From NCBI RefSeq assembly GCF_051014685.1, contig NW_027478488.1, positions 930,001 to 994,000 of the forward strand: a stretch of DNA of 64,000 bases, given 5' to 3'. The translations under genes and the position numbers were made by a program. Source of the DNA: Ptiloglossa arizonensis (Eukaryota > Arthropoda > Insecta > Hymenoptera > Colletidae). The stretch's first letter is position 1; every line of letters begins with the position of its first letter. Of the stretch, positions 49,661-63,722 are shown piece by piece. The notes below the pieces were generated by a model that did no database searches, was not told the origin of the DNA, and was given only the letters and a program-made list of their open reading frames with translations.

Positions 49661-50397
49661 ATCAGACTTTCGAAAATTTTGATGGTTTCTCAACCGTTCC
49701 TTAATTTCAAACTTCCATATCTCGCGAACGGATTGACGAGCTCGAGAAATTCCTGTTGCATCTGAAAGTAGAAACTCGCCCGATTACAAAGGTATGTGTA
49801 TTTTTCCCCTAGGCCTATGTAGTTATTGGTTTCGAGTATCAGACTTGCGAAAATTTTGATGGTTTCTCAACCATTCCTTAACTTCAAACTCCCATATCTC
49901 GCGAACGGATTGACGAACTCGAGAAATTCCTGTTGCATCTGAAGGTAGAAACTCGCCCGATTACAAAGGTATGTGTATTTTTGCCCTAGGCCATTCCAGT
50001 TATTGGTTTCGAGTATCAGACCAGCGAAAGTTTTGATGGTTTCTCAACCATTCCTTACCTTCAAACACCCATATCTCGCGAACGGAATGACGAACTCGAG
50101 AAATTTCTGTTGTATCTGAAAGTAGAATGTCGCGCGATTACAATGGTGTGTATACTTTTCCCCTAGGCCATTCCAGTTATTGGTTTCGAGTATCGGATTT
50201 GGGAAAATTTTGATGGTTTCTCAACCATTCCTTAACTTCAAACTCCCATATCTCGCGAACGGATTGACGAACACGAGAAATTCCGATTGCATCTGGAAGA
50301 AGAAGCTCTCCCGATTACAACGGTATGTGTATTTTTGCCCTAGGCCATAGTAGTTATTGGTTCCGAGTATCAGACTTGCGAAAATTTTGATGGTTTC
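49661..50397. repeat. Family B monomers linking the two 48-52 kb units
   Basis: From GAGCTCGAG at 49739 to about 50245 it follows 46021-46528 (offset 3718, 21 monomers): CCTATGTAG, CTGAAGGTAG, CAGACCAGCGAAAG, GGAATGACG, TCGGATTTGGG. It then joins a GGAAGAAGAAGCTCTCCC monomer also seen at 47990. Confidence 0.7.
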
Positions 50398-51105
50398 TCA
50401 AGCATTCCTTAACTTCAAACTCCCATATCTCGCGAACGAATAGACGAACTCGATTATTTCCTGTTGCATCTGAAAGTAGAAAGTCGACCGATTACAATGG
50501 TGTGTGTACTTTTCCCACAGGTCATCCCAGTTATTCGTTTCTAGCATCAGAATTGCGAAAATTTTGATGGTTTCCCAACCATTCCTTAACTTCAAACTCC
50601 CATATCTTGCGAACGGATTGACGAACACGAGAAATTCCGGTTGCATCTGGAAGAAGAAACTCTCCCGATTACAACGGTATGTGTATTTTTCCCCTAAGCC
50701 TTTGTAGTTATTGGTTTCGAGTATTAGACTTTCGGAAATTTTGATGGTTTCTCAACCATTCCTTAACTTCAAACTCCCATATCTCGCGAACGAATAGACG
50801 AACTCGATTATTTCCTGTTGCATCTGAAAGTAGAAAGTCGACCGATTACAATGGTGTGTGTACTTTTCCCACAGGTCATCCCAGTTATTCGTTTCTAGCA
50901 TCAGAATTGCGAAAATTTTGATGGTTTCCCAACCATTCCTTAACTTCAAACTCCCATATCTTGCGAACGGATTGACGAACACGAGAAATTCCGGTTGCAT
51001 CTGGAAGAAGAAACTCTCCCGATTACAACGGTATGTGTATTTTTCCCATAAGCCTTTGTAGTTATTGGTTTCGAGTATCAGACTTGCGAAAATTTTGATG
51101 GTTTC
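50398..51105. repeat. Two-monomer tandem duplication (354 bp unit)
   Basis: 50398-50751 and 50752-51105 are the same dimer (AACGAATAGACG / TTTTCCCACAGG / TTTCCCAACC / CATATCTTGCG). A third copy of this dimer lies at 48097, where it occurs once. The doublet is therefore a local dimer duplication inside the later unit. Confidence 0.8.
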
Positions 51106-52315
51106 TCAACCGTTCCTTAATTTCAAACTTCCATATCTCGCGAACGGATTGACGACCTCGAGAAATTCCTGTTGCATCTGAAAGTAGAAAGACGACCGAT
51201 TACAATGGTGTGTGTACTTTTCCCATAGGTCATTCCAGTTATTCGTTTCTAGCATCAGAATTGCGAAAATTTTGATGGTTTCTCAACCATTCCTTAATTT
51301 CAAACTCCCATATCTCGCGAACGGATTGACATACTCGAGAAATTCCTGTTGCATCTGAAAGTAGAAACTCGCCCAGTTACAAAGGTATGTGTATTTTTCC
51401 CCTAGGCCTTTGTAGTTATCGGTTTCGAGTATCAGACTTGCGAAAATTTTGATGGTTTCTCAATCATTCCTTAACTTCAAACTCCCATATCTCGCGAACG
51501 GATTGACGAACTCGAGACATTCCTGTTGCATCTGAAAGTAGAAACTCGCCCGATTACAAAGGCATGTGTATTTTTCCCCTAGGCCACAGTAGTTATTGGT
51601 TTCGAGTATCAGACTTGCGAAAATTGTGATGGTTTCTCAACCATTCCTTAATTTCAAACTCCCATATCTCGCGAACGGATTGACGAACACGAGAAATTCC
51701 GGATGCATCTGAAAGTAGAAAGTTGACCGATAACAATGGTGTGTGTACTTTTCCCCTAGGTCATTCCAGTTATTCGTTTCTAGCATCAGAATTTCAAAAG
51801 TTTTAATGGTTTCGCAACCATTCCTTAACTTCAAACTCCCATATCTCGCGAACGGATTGACGAACACGAGAAATTCCGATTGCATCTGGAAGAAGAAACT
51901 CGCCCGATTACAACGGTATGTGTATTTTTCCCCTAGGCCTTTGTAGTTATTGGTTTCGAGTATCAGACTTGGGAAAATTTTGATGGTTTCTCAACCATTC
52001 CTTAACTTCAAACTCCCATATCTCGCGAACGGATTGACGAACTCGAGAAATTCCTGTTGCATCTGAAAGTAGAAACTCGCGCGATTACAAAGGTATGTGT
52101 ATTTTTCTCCTAGGCGATAGTAGTTATTGGTTTCGAGTATCAGACTTGCGAAAATTGTGATGGTTTCTCAACCATTCCTTAATTTCAAACTCCCATATCT
52201 CGCGAACGGATTGACGAACACGAGAAATTCCGGTTGCGTCTGGAAGAAGAAACTCTCCCGATTACAACGGTATGTGTATTTTTCCCCTAAGCCTTTGTAG
52301 TTATTGGTTTCGAGT
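50750..52315. repeat. Family B 15-monomer unit, copy 2
   Basis: Partner of 48095-49660. Private changes include CTCAATCATTCC near 51460, GGCATGTG near 51562 and CTAGGCGATAG near 52112. Confidence 0.82.
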
Positions 52316-54870
52316 ATTAGACTTTCGAAAATTTTGATGGTTTCTCAACCATTCCTTAACTTCAAACTCCCATATCTCGCGAACGCATTGACGAACACGA
52401 GAAATTCCGATTGCATCTGGAAGAAGAAACTCGCCCGATTACAACGGTATGTGCATTTTTCCCCTAGGCCACAGTAGTTATTGGTTTCGAGTATCCGACT
52501 TGCGAAAATTGTGATTGTTTCTCAAACATTCCTTAACTTCAAACTCCCATATCTTGCGAACGGATTGACGAACACGAGAAATTCCGGTTGCATCTGGAAG
52601 AAGAAACTCTCCCGATTACAACGGTATGTGTATTTTTCCCATAAGCCTTTGTAGTTATTGGTTTCGAGTATCAGACTTGCGAAAATTTTGATGGTTTCTC
52701 AACCGTTCCTTAATTTCAAACTCCCATATCTCGCGAACGGATTGACGAACACGAGAAATTCCGGATGCATCTGAAAGTAGAAAGTCGACCGATAACAATG
52801 GTGTGTGTACTTTTCCCCTAGGTCATTCCAGTTATTCGTTTCTAGCATCAGAATTTCAAAAATTTTGATGGTTTCGCAACCATTCCTTAACTTCAAACTC
52901 CCATATCTCGCGAACGGATTGACGAACACGAGAAATTCCGATTGCATCTGGAAGAAGAAACTCGCCCGATTACAACGGTATGTGCATTTTTCCCCTAGGC
53001 CACAGTAGTTATTGGTTTCGAGTATCCGACTTGCGAAAATTGTGATTGTTTCTCAAACATTCCTTAACTTCAAACTCCCACATCTCGCGAACGGATTGAC
53101 GAACACGAGAAATTCCGCTTGCATCTGGAAGAAGAAACTCTCCCGATTACAAAGGTATGTGTATTTTTCCCCTAGGCCACAGTAGTTATTGGTTTCGAGT
53201 ATCAGACTTGCGAAAATTGTGATGGTTTCTCAACCATTCCTTAATTTCAAACTCCCATATCTCGCGAACGGATTGACGAACACGAGAAATTCCGGATGCA
53301 TCTGAAAGTAGAAAGTCGACCGATAACAATGGTGTGTGTACTTTTCCCCTAGGTCATTCCAGTTATTCGTTTCTAGCATCAGAATTTCAAAAATTTTGAT
53401 GGTTTCGCAACCATTCCTTAACATCAAACTCCCATATCTCGCGAACGGATTGACGAACTCGATTATTTCCTGTTGCATCTGAAAGTAGAAAGTCGACCGA
53501 TAACAATGGTGTGTGTACTTTTCCCCTAGGTCATTCCAGTTATTCGTTTCTAGCATCAGAATTTCAAAAATTTGGATGGTTTCGCAACCATTCCTTAACT
53601 TCAAACTCCCATATCTCGCGAACGGATTGACGAACACGAGAAATTCCGATTGCATCTGGAAGAAGAAACTCGCCCGATTACAACGGTATGTGTATTTTTC
53701 CCCTAGGCCTTTGTAGTTATTGGTTTCGAGTATCAGACTTGGGAAAATTTTGATGGTTTCTCAACCATTCCTTAACTTCAAACTCCCATATCTCGCGAAC
53801 GGATTGACGAACTCGAGAAATTCCTGTTGCATCTGAAAGTAGAAACTCGCGCGATTACAAAGGTATGTGTATTTTTCTCCTAGGCCATAGTAGTTATTGG
53901 TTTCGAGTATCAGACTTTCGAAAATTTTGATGGTTTCTCAACCATTCCTTAACTTCAAACTCCCATATCTCGCGAACGGATTGTCGAACACGAGAAATTC
54001 CGATTGCATCTGGAAGAAGAAACTCGCCCGATTACAACGGTATGTGCATTTTCCCCCTAGGCCACAGTAGTTATTGGTTTCGAGTATCCGACTTGCGAAA
54101 ATTGTGATTGTTTCTCAAACATTCCTTAATTTCAAACTCCCATATCTCGCGAACGGATTGACGAACACGAGAAATTCCGGATGCATCTGAAAGTAGAAAG
54201 TCGACCGATTACAATGGTGTGTGTACTTTTCCCCCAGGTCATTCCAGTTATTCGTTTCTAGCATCAGAATTGCGAAAATTTTGATGGTTTCTCAACCATT
54301 CCTTAATTTCAAACTCCCGTATCTCGCGAACGGATTGACATACTCGAGAAATTCCTGTTGCATCTGAAAGTAGAAACTCGCCCAGTTACAAAGGTATGTG
54401 TATTTTTCCCCTAGGCCACAGTAGTTATTGGTTTCGAGTATCCGACTTGCGAAAATTGTGATTGTTTCTCAAACATTCCTTAACTTCAAACTCCCATATA
54501 TTGCGAACGGATTGACATACTCGAGAAATTCCTGTTGCATCTGAAAGTAGAAACTCGCCCGATTACAAAGGTATGTGTATTTTTCCCCTAGGCCACAGTA
54601 GTTATTGGTTTCGAGTATCAGACTTGCGAAAATTGTGATGGTTTCTCAACCATTCCTTAATATCAAACTCCCATATCTCGCGAACGGATTGACGAACACG
54701 AGAAATTCCGGATGCATCTGAAAGTAGAAAGACGACCGATAACAATGGTGTGTGTACTTTTCCCCTAGGTCATTCCAGTTATTCGTTTCTAGCATCAGAA
54801 TTTCAAAAATTTTGATGGTTTCGCAACCATTCCTTAACTTCAAACTCCCATATCTCGCGAACGGATTGAC
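52316..54870. repeat. Family B stretch, mixed monomers flanking the terminal unit
   Basis: About 14.5 monomers combining TTTCTAGCATCAG types, GTGCATTTTTCCCC types and GATTATTTCC types. The last part (from about 54.0 kb) reappears at 60.36-61.24 kb with two compensating one-monomer differences. Here GACATACTCGAG occurs in two successive monomers (54343, 54520), while the later copy has one, but with one extra GGTTGCATCTGG monomer at about 60533. Confidence 0.72.
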
Positions 54871-57526
54871 GAGCTCGAGAAATTCCTGTTGCGTCTGAAA
54901 GTATAAACTCGCCCGATTACAAAGGTATGTGTATTTTTCCCCTAAGCCTTTGTAGTTATTGGTTTCGAGTATCAGACTTGCGACAATTTTGATGGTTTCT
55001 CAACCGTTCCTTAATTTCAAACTCCCATATCTCGCGAACGGATTGACGAACTCGACAAATTCCGGTTGCATCTGGAAGCAGAAACTCTCCCGATTACAAC
55101 GGTATGTGTATTTTTCCCCTAGGCCATAGTAGTTATTGGTTTCGAGTATCAGAATTGCGAAAATTTTGGTGGTTTCTCAACCATTCCTTAACTTCAAACT
55201 CCCATATCTCGCGAACGGATTGACGAGCTCGAGAAATTCCTGTTGCGTCTGAAAGTATAAACTCGCCCGATTGCAAAGGTATGTGTATTTTTCCCCTATG
55301 CCTTTGTAGTTATTGGTTTCGAGTATCAGACTTGCGACAATTTTGATGGTTTCTCAAGCATTCCTTAACTTCAAACTCCCATATCTCGCGAACGGATTGA
55401 CGAACTTGATTATTTCCTGTTGCTTCTGAAAGTAGAAAGTCGACCGATTACAATCGTTTGTGTACTTTTTCCCTAGGTCATTCCAGTTATTCGTTTCTAG
55501 CATTAGAATTGCGAAAATTTTGATGGTTTCTCAACCGTTCCTTAATTTCAAACTCACATATCTCGCGAACGGATTGACGAACTCGACAAATTGCGGTTGC
55601 ATCTGGAAGAAGAAACTCGCCCGATTACAATGGTGTGTGTACTTTTCCCCTAGGCCATTCCAGTTATCGGTTTCGAGTATCAGACCAGCGAAAATTTTGA
55701 TGGTTTCTCAACCATTCCTTAACTTCACAGTCCCATATCTCGCGAACGGATTGACGAACTCGAGAATTTCCTATTGCATCTGAAAGCAGAAACTCGCCCG
55801 ATTACAACGGTGTGTGTACTTTTCCCCTATGCCTTTGTAGTTATTGGTTTCGAGTATCAGACTTGCGACAATTTTGATGGTTTCTCAACCATTCCTTAAC
55901 TTCAAACTCCCATATCTCGCGAACGGATTGACGAACTCGAGAAATTCCTGTTGCATCTGAAAGTAGAATCTCGCCCGATTACAAAGGTATGTGTATTTTT
56001 CCCTTAGGCCATAGTAGTTATTGGTTTCGAGTATCAGACTTCCGAAAATTGTGATGGCCTCACAACCATTCCTTAACTTCAAACTCCCATACCTCGCGAA
56101 CGGATTGACGAACTCGAGGAATTCCTGTTGCATCTGAAAGTAGAAACACGCCCCATTACAATGGTGTGTGTACTTTTCCCCTAGGCCATTCCAGTTATCG
56201 GTTTCGAGTATCAGACCAGCGAAAATTTTGATGGTTTCTCAACCATTCCTTAACTTCAAACTCCCATATCTCGCGAACGGATTGACGAACTCGAGAAATT
56301 CCTATTACATCTGAAAGCAGAAACTCGTCCGAATACAATTTTGTGTGCACTTTTCCCCTTGGGCCATTCCAGTTATTGGTTTCGAGTATCAGACCAGCGA
56401 AAATTTTGATGGTTTCTCAACCATTCCTTAACTTCACAGTCCCATATCTCGCGAACGGATTGACGAACTCGAGAATTTCCTATTGCATCTGAAAGCAGAA
56501 ACTCGCCCGATTACAACGGTGTGTGTACTTTTCCCCTAGGCCATTCCAGTTGTTGGTTTCGAGTATCAGATCAGCGAAAATTTTGATGATTTCTCAACCA
56601 TTCCTTAACTTCAAACTCCCATATCCCTCGAACCCATTGACGAACTCGTGAAATTCCTGTTGTATCTGGAAGTAGAAAATCGCCCGATTACAATGGTATG
56701 TGTCTTTTTCCCCTAGACATTTGTAGTTATTGGTTTCGAGTATCAGACTTGAGACAATTTTGATGGTTTCTCAAGCATTCCTTAATTTCAAACTCCCATA
56801 TCTCGCGAACGGATTGACGAACTCGAGAAATTCCTACTGCATCTGAAAGCAGAATCTCGCCCGAATACAATGGTGTGTGTACTATTCCCCTAGGCCATTC
56901 CAGTTATTGGTTTCGAATATCAGACCAGCGAAAATTTTGATGGTTTCTCGACCATTCCTTAACTTCAAACTCCCATACCTCGCGAACGGATTGACGAACT
57001 CGAGAAATTCCTGTTGCATGTGGAAGTAGAAACTCGCCCGATTACAACGGTATGTGTATTTTTCCCCTAGGCCTTTGTAGTTATTGGTTTCGAGTGTCAG
57101 ACTTGCGAAAATTTTGATGGTTTCTCAACCATTCCTTAACTTCACACTCCCATATCTCGCGAACGGATTAACGAACTCGAGAAATTCCTGTTGTATCTGA
57201 GAGTAGAAATTCGCCCGATTACAATGGTGTGTGTACTTTTCCCCTAGGCCATTCCAGTTATTGGTTTCGTGTATCAGACCAGCGAAAATTTTGATGGTTT
57301 CTCAACCATTCCTTAACTTCAAACTCCCATATCTCGCGAACGGATTGACGAACTCGAGAAATTCCTGTTGCATCTGAAGGTAGAAACTCGCCCGATTACA
57401 ATGGTGTTTGTACTTTTCCCCTAGGCCATTCCAGTTATTCGTTTCTAGCATCAGAATTTCAAAAATTTTGATGGTTTCGCAACCATTCCTTAACTTCAAA
57501 CTCCCATATCTCGCGAACGGATTGAC
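54871..57526. repeat. Terminal family B unit, copy 1 (15 monomers)
   Basis: It starts at the GAGCTCGAG / GCGTCTGAAAGTATAAAC monomer, which recurs at 57527, 61244 and 63723. Monomer order is read from private states: GGAAGCAGAAAC; CCCGATTGCAAAGG; GATTATTTCC with ACAATCGTTTG; an AAATTGCGG monomer plus a GAGAATTTCC monomer; GGCCTCACAACC; GAGGAATTCC; ATTACATCTG with ACAATTTTGTG; CAGTTGTTGG; CTCGTGAAATTCC; TACTGCATCTG; CATGTGGAAG; CTGAGAGTAG; ACAATGGTGTTTG. The AAATTGCGG/GAGAATTTCC pair replaces one monomer found in copies 2 and 3. Confidence 0.86.
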
Positions 57527-60500
57527 GAGCTCGAGAAATTCCTGTTGCGTCTGAAAGTATAAACTCGCCCGATTACAAAGGTATGTGTATTTTTCCCCTA
57601 AGCCTTTGTAGTTATTGGTTTCGAGTATCAGACTTGCGACAATTTTGATGGTATCTCAACCGTTCCTTAATTTCAAACTCCCATATCTCGCGAACGGATT
57701 GACGAACTCGACAAATTCCGGTTGCATCTGGAAGCAGAAACTCTCCCGATTACAACGGTATGTGTATTTTTCCCCTAGGCCATAGTAGTTATTGGTTTCG
57801 AGTATCAGAATTGCGAAAATTTTGGTGGTTTCTCAACCATTCCTTAACTTCAAACTCCCATATCTCGCGAACGGATTGACGAGCTCGAGAAATTCCTGTT
57901 GCGTCTGAAAGTATAAACTCGCCCGATTGCAAAGGTATGTGTATTTTTCCCCTATGCCTTTGTAGTTATTGGTTTCGAGTATCAGACTTGCGACAATTTT
58001 GATGGTTTCTCAAGCATTCCTTAACTTCAAACTCCCATATCTCGCGAACGGATTGACGAACTTGATTATTTCCTGTTGCTTCTGAAAGTAGAAAGTCGAC
58101 CGATTACAATCGTTTGTGTACTTTTTCCCTAGGTCATTCCAGTTATTCGTTTCTAGCATTAGAATTGCGAAAATTTTGATGGTTTCTCAACCGTTCCTTA
58201 ATTTCAAACTCCCATATCTCGCGAACGGATTGACGAACTCGACAAATTCCGGTTGCATCTGGAAGTAGAAACTCTCCCGATTACAACGGTATGTGTATTT
58301 TTCCCCCAGGCTATAGTAGTTATTGGTTTCGAGTATCAGAATTGCGAAAATTTTGATAGTTTCTCAACCATTCCTTAACTTCAAACTCCCATATCTCGCG
58401 AACGGATTGACGAACTCGAGAAATTCCTGTTGCATCTGAAAGTAGAATCTCGCCCGATTACAAAGGTATGTGTATTTTTCCCTTAGGCCATAGTAGTTAT
58501 TGGTTTCAAGTATCGGACTTCCGAAAATTGTGATGGGCTCACAACCATTCCTTAACTTCAAACTCCCATACCTCGCGAACGGATTGACGAACTCGAGGAA
58601 TTCCTGTTGCATCTGAAAGTAGAAACACGCCCCATTACAATGGTGTGTGTACTTTTCCCCTAGGCCATTCCAGTTATCGGTTTCGAGTATCAGACCAGCG
58701 AAAATTTTGATGGTTTCTCAACCATTCCTTAACTTCAAACTCCCATATCTCGCGAACGGATTGACGAACTCGAGAAATTCCTATTACATCTGAAAGCAGA
58801 AACTCGTCCGAATACAATTTTGTGTGCACTTTTCCCCTTGGGCCATTCCAGTTATTGGTTTCGAGTATCAGACCAGCGAAAATTTTGATGGTTTCTCAAC
58901 CATTCCTTAACTTCACAGTCCCATATCTCGCGAACGGATTGACGAACTCGAGAATTTCCTATTGCATCTGAAAGCAGAAACTCGCCCGATTACAACGGTG
59001 TGTGTACTTTTCCCCTAGGCCATTCCAGTTGTTGGTTTCGAGTATCAGATCAGCGAAAATTTTGATGATTTCTCAACCATTCCTTAACTTCAAACTCCCA
59101 TATCTCTCGAACCCATTGACGAACTCGTGAAATTCCTGTTGTATCTGGAAGTAGAAAATCGCCCGATTACAATGGTATGTGCCTTTTTCCCCTAGACATT
59201 TGTAGTTATTGGTTTCGAGTATCAGACTTGAGACAATTTTGATGGTTTCTCAAGCATTCCTTAATTTCAAACTCCCATATCTCGCGAACGGATTGACGAA
59301 CTCGAGAAATTCCTACTGCATCTGAAAGCAGAATCTCGCCCGAATACAATGGTGTGTGTACTATTCCCCTAGGCCATTCCAGTTATTGGTTTCGAGTATC
59401 AGACCAGCGAAAATTTTGATGGTTTCTCGACCATTCCTTAACTTCAAACTCCCATACCTCGCGAACGGATCGACGAACTCGAGAAATTCCTGTTGCATGT
59501 GGAAGTAGAAACTCGCCCGATTACAACGGTATGTGTATTTTTCCCCTAGGCCTTTGTAGTTATTGGTTTCGAGTGTCAGACTTGCGAAAATTTTGATGGT
59601 TTCTCAACCATTCCTTAACTTCACACTCCCATATCTCGCGAACGGATTAACGAACTCGAGAAATTCCTGTTGTATCTGAGAGTAGAAATTCGCCCGATTA
59701 CAATGGTGTGTGTACTTTTCCCCTAGGCCATTCCAGTTATTGGTTTCGAGTATCAGACCAGCGAAAATTTTGATGGTTTCTCAACCATTCCTTAACTTCA
59801 AACTCCCATATCTCGCGAACCGATTGACGAACTCGAGAAATTCCTATTGCATCTGAAAGCAGAAACTCGTCCGAATACAATTGTGTGTGTTCTTTTCCCC
59901 TAGGCCATCCCAGTTATTGGTTTCGAGTATCAGACCAGCGAAAATTTTTATGGTTTCTCAACCATTCCTTAACTTCAAACTCCCATATCTCGCGAACGGA
60001 TTGACGAACTCGAAAAATTCCTGTTGCACCTGAAAGTAGAAACACGCCCAATTACAAAGGTATGAGCGTTTTCCCCCTAGGCCTTTGTAGTTATCGGTTT
60101 CGAGTATCAGACTTGCGAAAATTTTGATGGTTTCTCAACCATTCCTTAACTTCAGCCCCCATTTCTCGCGAACGGATTGACGAACTCGAGAAATTCCTGT
60201 TGCATCTGAAAGTAGAAACTCTCCCGATTACAATGGTGTGTGTATTTTTCCCCTAGGCATTTGTAGTTATTTGTTTCGAGTATCAGACTTGCGAAAATTT
60301 TGATGGTTTCTCAACCATTCCTTAACTTCAAACTCGTGTATATCGCGAACGGATTGACAAACTCGAGAAATTCCAGTTGCATCTGGAAGAAGAAACTCGC
60401 CCGATTACAACGGTATGTGCATTTTCCCCCTAGGCCACAGTAGTTATTGGTTTCGAGTATCCGACTTGCGAAAATTGTGATTGTTTCTCAAACATTCCTT

Positions 60501-61243
60501 AACTTCAAACTCCCACATCTCGCGAACGGATTGACGAACACGAGAAATTCCGGTTGCATCTGGAAGAAGAAACTCTCCCGATTACAAAGGTATGTGTATT
60601 TTTCCCCTAGGCCACAGTAGTTATTGGTTTCGAGTATCAGACTTGCGAAAATTGTGATGGTTTCTCAACCATTCCTTAATTTCAAACTCCCATATCTCGC
60701 GAACGGATTGACGAACACGAGAAATTCCGGATGCATCTGAAAGTAGAAAGTCGACCGATTACAATGGTGTGTGTACTTTTCCCCCAGGTCATTCCAGTTA
60801 TTCGTTTCTAGCATCAGAATTGCGAAAATTTTGATGGTTTCTCAACCATTCCTTAATTTCAAACTCCCGTATCTCGCGAACGGATTGACATACTCGAGAA
60901 ATTCCTGTTGCATCTGAAAGTAGAAACTCGCCCGATTACAAAGGTATGTGTATTTTTCCCCTAGGCCACAGTAGTTATTGGTTTCGAGTATCAGACTTGC
61001 GAAAATTGTGATGGTTTCTCAACCATTCCTTAATATCAAACTCCCATATCTCGCTAACGGATTGACGAACACGAGAAATTCCGGATGCATCTGAAAGTAG
61101 AAAGACGACCGATAACAATGGTGTGTGTACTTTTCCCCTAGGTCATTCCAGTTATTCGTTTCTAGCATCAGAATTTCAAAAATTTTGATGGTTTCGCAAC
61201 CATTCCTTAACTTCAAACTCCCATATCTCGCGAACGGATTGAC
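57527..61243. repeat. Terminal family B unit, copy 2 (21 monomers)
   Basis: The first 13 monomers match copy 1 without the extra monomer. In place of the final ACAATGGTGTTTG monomer there are eight monomers (59829-61243). The later ones match the flank upstream of copy 1 (54.0-54.87 kb), at an offset of 6373 bases or 36 monomers. Copies 1 and 2 plus the flank therefore form a larger repeat. GGATCGACG near 59468 is private. Confidence 0.84.
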
Positions 61244-63722
61244 GAGCTCGAGAAATTCCTGTTGCGTCTGAAAGTATAAACTCGCCCGATTACAAAGGTA
61301 TGTGTATTTTTCCCCTAAGCCTTTGTAGTTATTGGTTTCGAGTATCAGACTTGCGACAATTTTGATGGTTTCTCAACCGTTCCTTAATTTCAAACTCCCA
61401 TATCTCGCGAACGGATTGACGAACTCGACAAATTCCGGTTGCATCTGGAAGCAGAAACTCTCCCGATTACAACGGTATGTGTATTTTTCCCCTAGGCCAT
61501 AGTAGTTATTGGTTTCGAGTATCAGAATTGCGAAAATTTTGGTGGTTTCTCAACCATTCCTTAACTTCAAACTCCCATATCTCGCGAACGGATTGACGAG
61601 CTCGAGAAATTCCTGTTGCGTCTGAAAGTATAAACTCGCCCGATTGCAAAGGTATGTGTATTTTTCCCCTATGCCTTTGTAGTTATTGGTTTCGAGTATC
61701 AGACTTGCGACAATTTTGATGGTTTCTCAAGCTTTCCTTAACTTCAAACTCCCATATCTCGCGAACGGATTGACGAACTTGATTATTTCCTGTTGCTTCT
61801 GAAAGTAGAAAGTCGACCGATTACAATCGTTTGTGTACTTTTTCCCTAGGTCATTCCAGTTATTCGTTTCTAGCATTAGAATTGCGAAAATTTTGATGGT
61901 TTCTCAACCGTTCCTTAATTTCAAACTCCCATATCTCGCGAACGGATTGACGAACTCGACAAATTGCGGTTGCATCTGGAAGTAGAAACTCTCCCGATTA
62001 CAACGGTATGTGTATTTTTCCCCCAGGCCATAGTAGTTATTGGTTTCGAGTATCAGAATTGCGAAAATTTTGATAGTTTCTCAACCATTCCTTAACTTCA
62101 AACTCCCATATCTCGCGAACGGATTGACGAACTCGAGAAATTCCTGTTGCATCTGAAAGTAGAATCTCGCCCGATTACAAAGGTATGTGTATTTTTCCCT
62201 TAGGCCATAGTAGTTATTGGTTTCGAGTATCGGACTTCCGAAAATTGTGATGGCCTCACAACCATTCCTTAACTTCAAACTCCCATACCTCGCGAACGGA
62301 TTGACGAACTCGAGGAATTCCTGTTGCATCTGAAAGTAGAAACACGCCCCATTACAATGGTGTGTGTACTTTTCCCCTAGGCCATTCCAGTTATCGGTTT
62401 CGAGTATCAGACCAGCGAAAATCTTGATGGTTTCTCAACCATTCCTTAACTTCAAACTCCCATATCTCGCGAACGGATTGACGAACTCGAGAAATTCCTA
62501 TTACATCTGAAAGCAGAAACTCGTCCGAATACAATTTTGTGTGCACTTTTCCCCTTGGGCCATTCCAGTTATTGGTTTCGAGTATCAGACCAGCGAAAAT
62601 TTTGATGGTTTCTCAACCATTCCTTAACTTCACAGTCCCATATCTCGCGAACGGATTGACGAACTCGAGAATTTCCTATTGCATCTGAAAGCAGAAACTC
62701 GCCCGATTACAACGGTGTGTGTACTTTTCCCCTAGGCCATTCCAGTTGTTGGTTTCGAGTATCAGATCAGCGAAAATTTTGATGATTTCTCAACCATTCC
62801 TTAACTTCAAACTCCCATATCCCTCGAACCCATTGACGAACTCGTGAAATTCCTGTTGTATCTGGAAGTAGAAAATCGCCCGATTACAATGGTATGTGTC
62901 TTTTTCCCCTAGACATTTGTAGTTATTGGTTTCGAGTATCAGACTTGAGACAATTTTGATGGTTTCTCAAGCATTCCTTAATTTCAAACTCCCATATCTC
63001 GCGAACGGATTGACGAACTCGAGAAATTCCTACTGCATCTGAAAGCAGAATCTCGCCCGAATACAATGGTGTGTGTACTATTCCCCTAGGCCATTCCAGT
63101 TATTGGTTTCGAATATCAGACCAGCGAAAATTTTGATGGTTTCTCGACCATTCCTTAACTTCAAACTCCCATACCTCGCGAACGGATTGACGAACTCGAG
63201 AAATTCCTGTTGCATGTGGAAGTAGAAACTCGCCCGATTACAACGGTATGTGTATTTTTCCCCTAGGCCTTTGTAGTTATTGGTTTCGAGTGTCAGACTT
63301 GCGAAAATTTTGATGGTTTCTCAACCATTCCTTAACTTCACACTCCCATATCTCGCGAACGGATTAACGAACTCGAGAAATTCCTGTTGTATCTGAGAGT
63401 AGAAATTCGCCCGATTACAATGGTGTGTGTACTTTTCCCCTAGGCCATTCCAGTTATTGGTTTCGTGTATCAGACCAGCGAAAATTTTGATGGTTTCTCA
63501 ACCATTCCTTAACTTCAAACTCCCATATCTCGCGAACGGATTGACGAACTCGAGAAATTCCTGTTGCATCTGAAGGTAGAAACTCGCCCGATTACAATGG
63601 TGTTTGTACTTTTCCCCTAGGCCATTCCAGTTATTCGTTTCTAGCATCAGAATTTCAAAAATTTTGATGGTTTCGCAACCATTCCTTAACTTCAAACTCC
63701 CATATCTCGCGAACGGATTGAC
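61244..63722. repeat. Terminal family B unit, copy 3 (14 monomers)
   Basis: The same monomer order as the other copies, with the single-monomer form at position 5 (61.95 kb) and the ACAATGGTGTTTG end monomer. Its length of 2479 is 14 x 177 plus 1. This is probably the simplest form of the unit. Confidence 0.86.

Noticed and set aside
53230..53655. Longest open frame (141 codons, minus strand)
   Set aside because: It simply spans 2.4 monomers in which the usual stop is missing, and its translation repeats itself. No domain, signal peptide or codon pattern suggests a protein.
943..63695. Many small open frames on both strands (61-141 codons) with near-identical translations
   Set aside because: The monomer is 177 = 3 x 59 bases, so a frame open in one monomer stays open into the next until a variant stop or a one-base length change. 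The frames recur with the repeat, overlap on both strands, have no consistent start context, and end at satellite-wide stops. They are by-products of periodicity, not genes.
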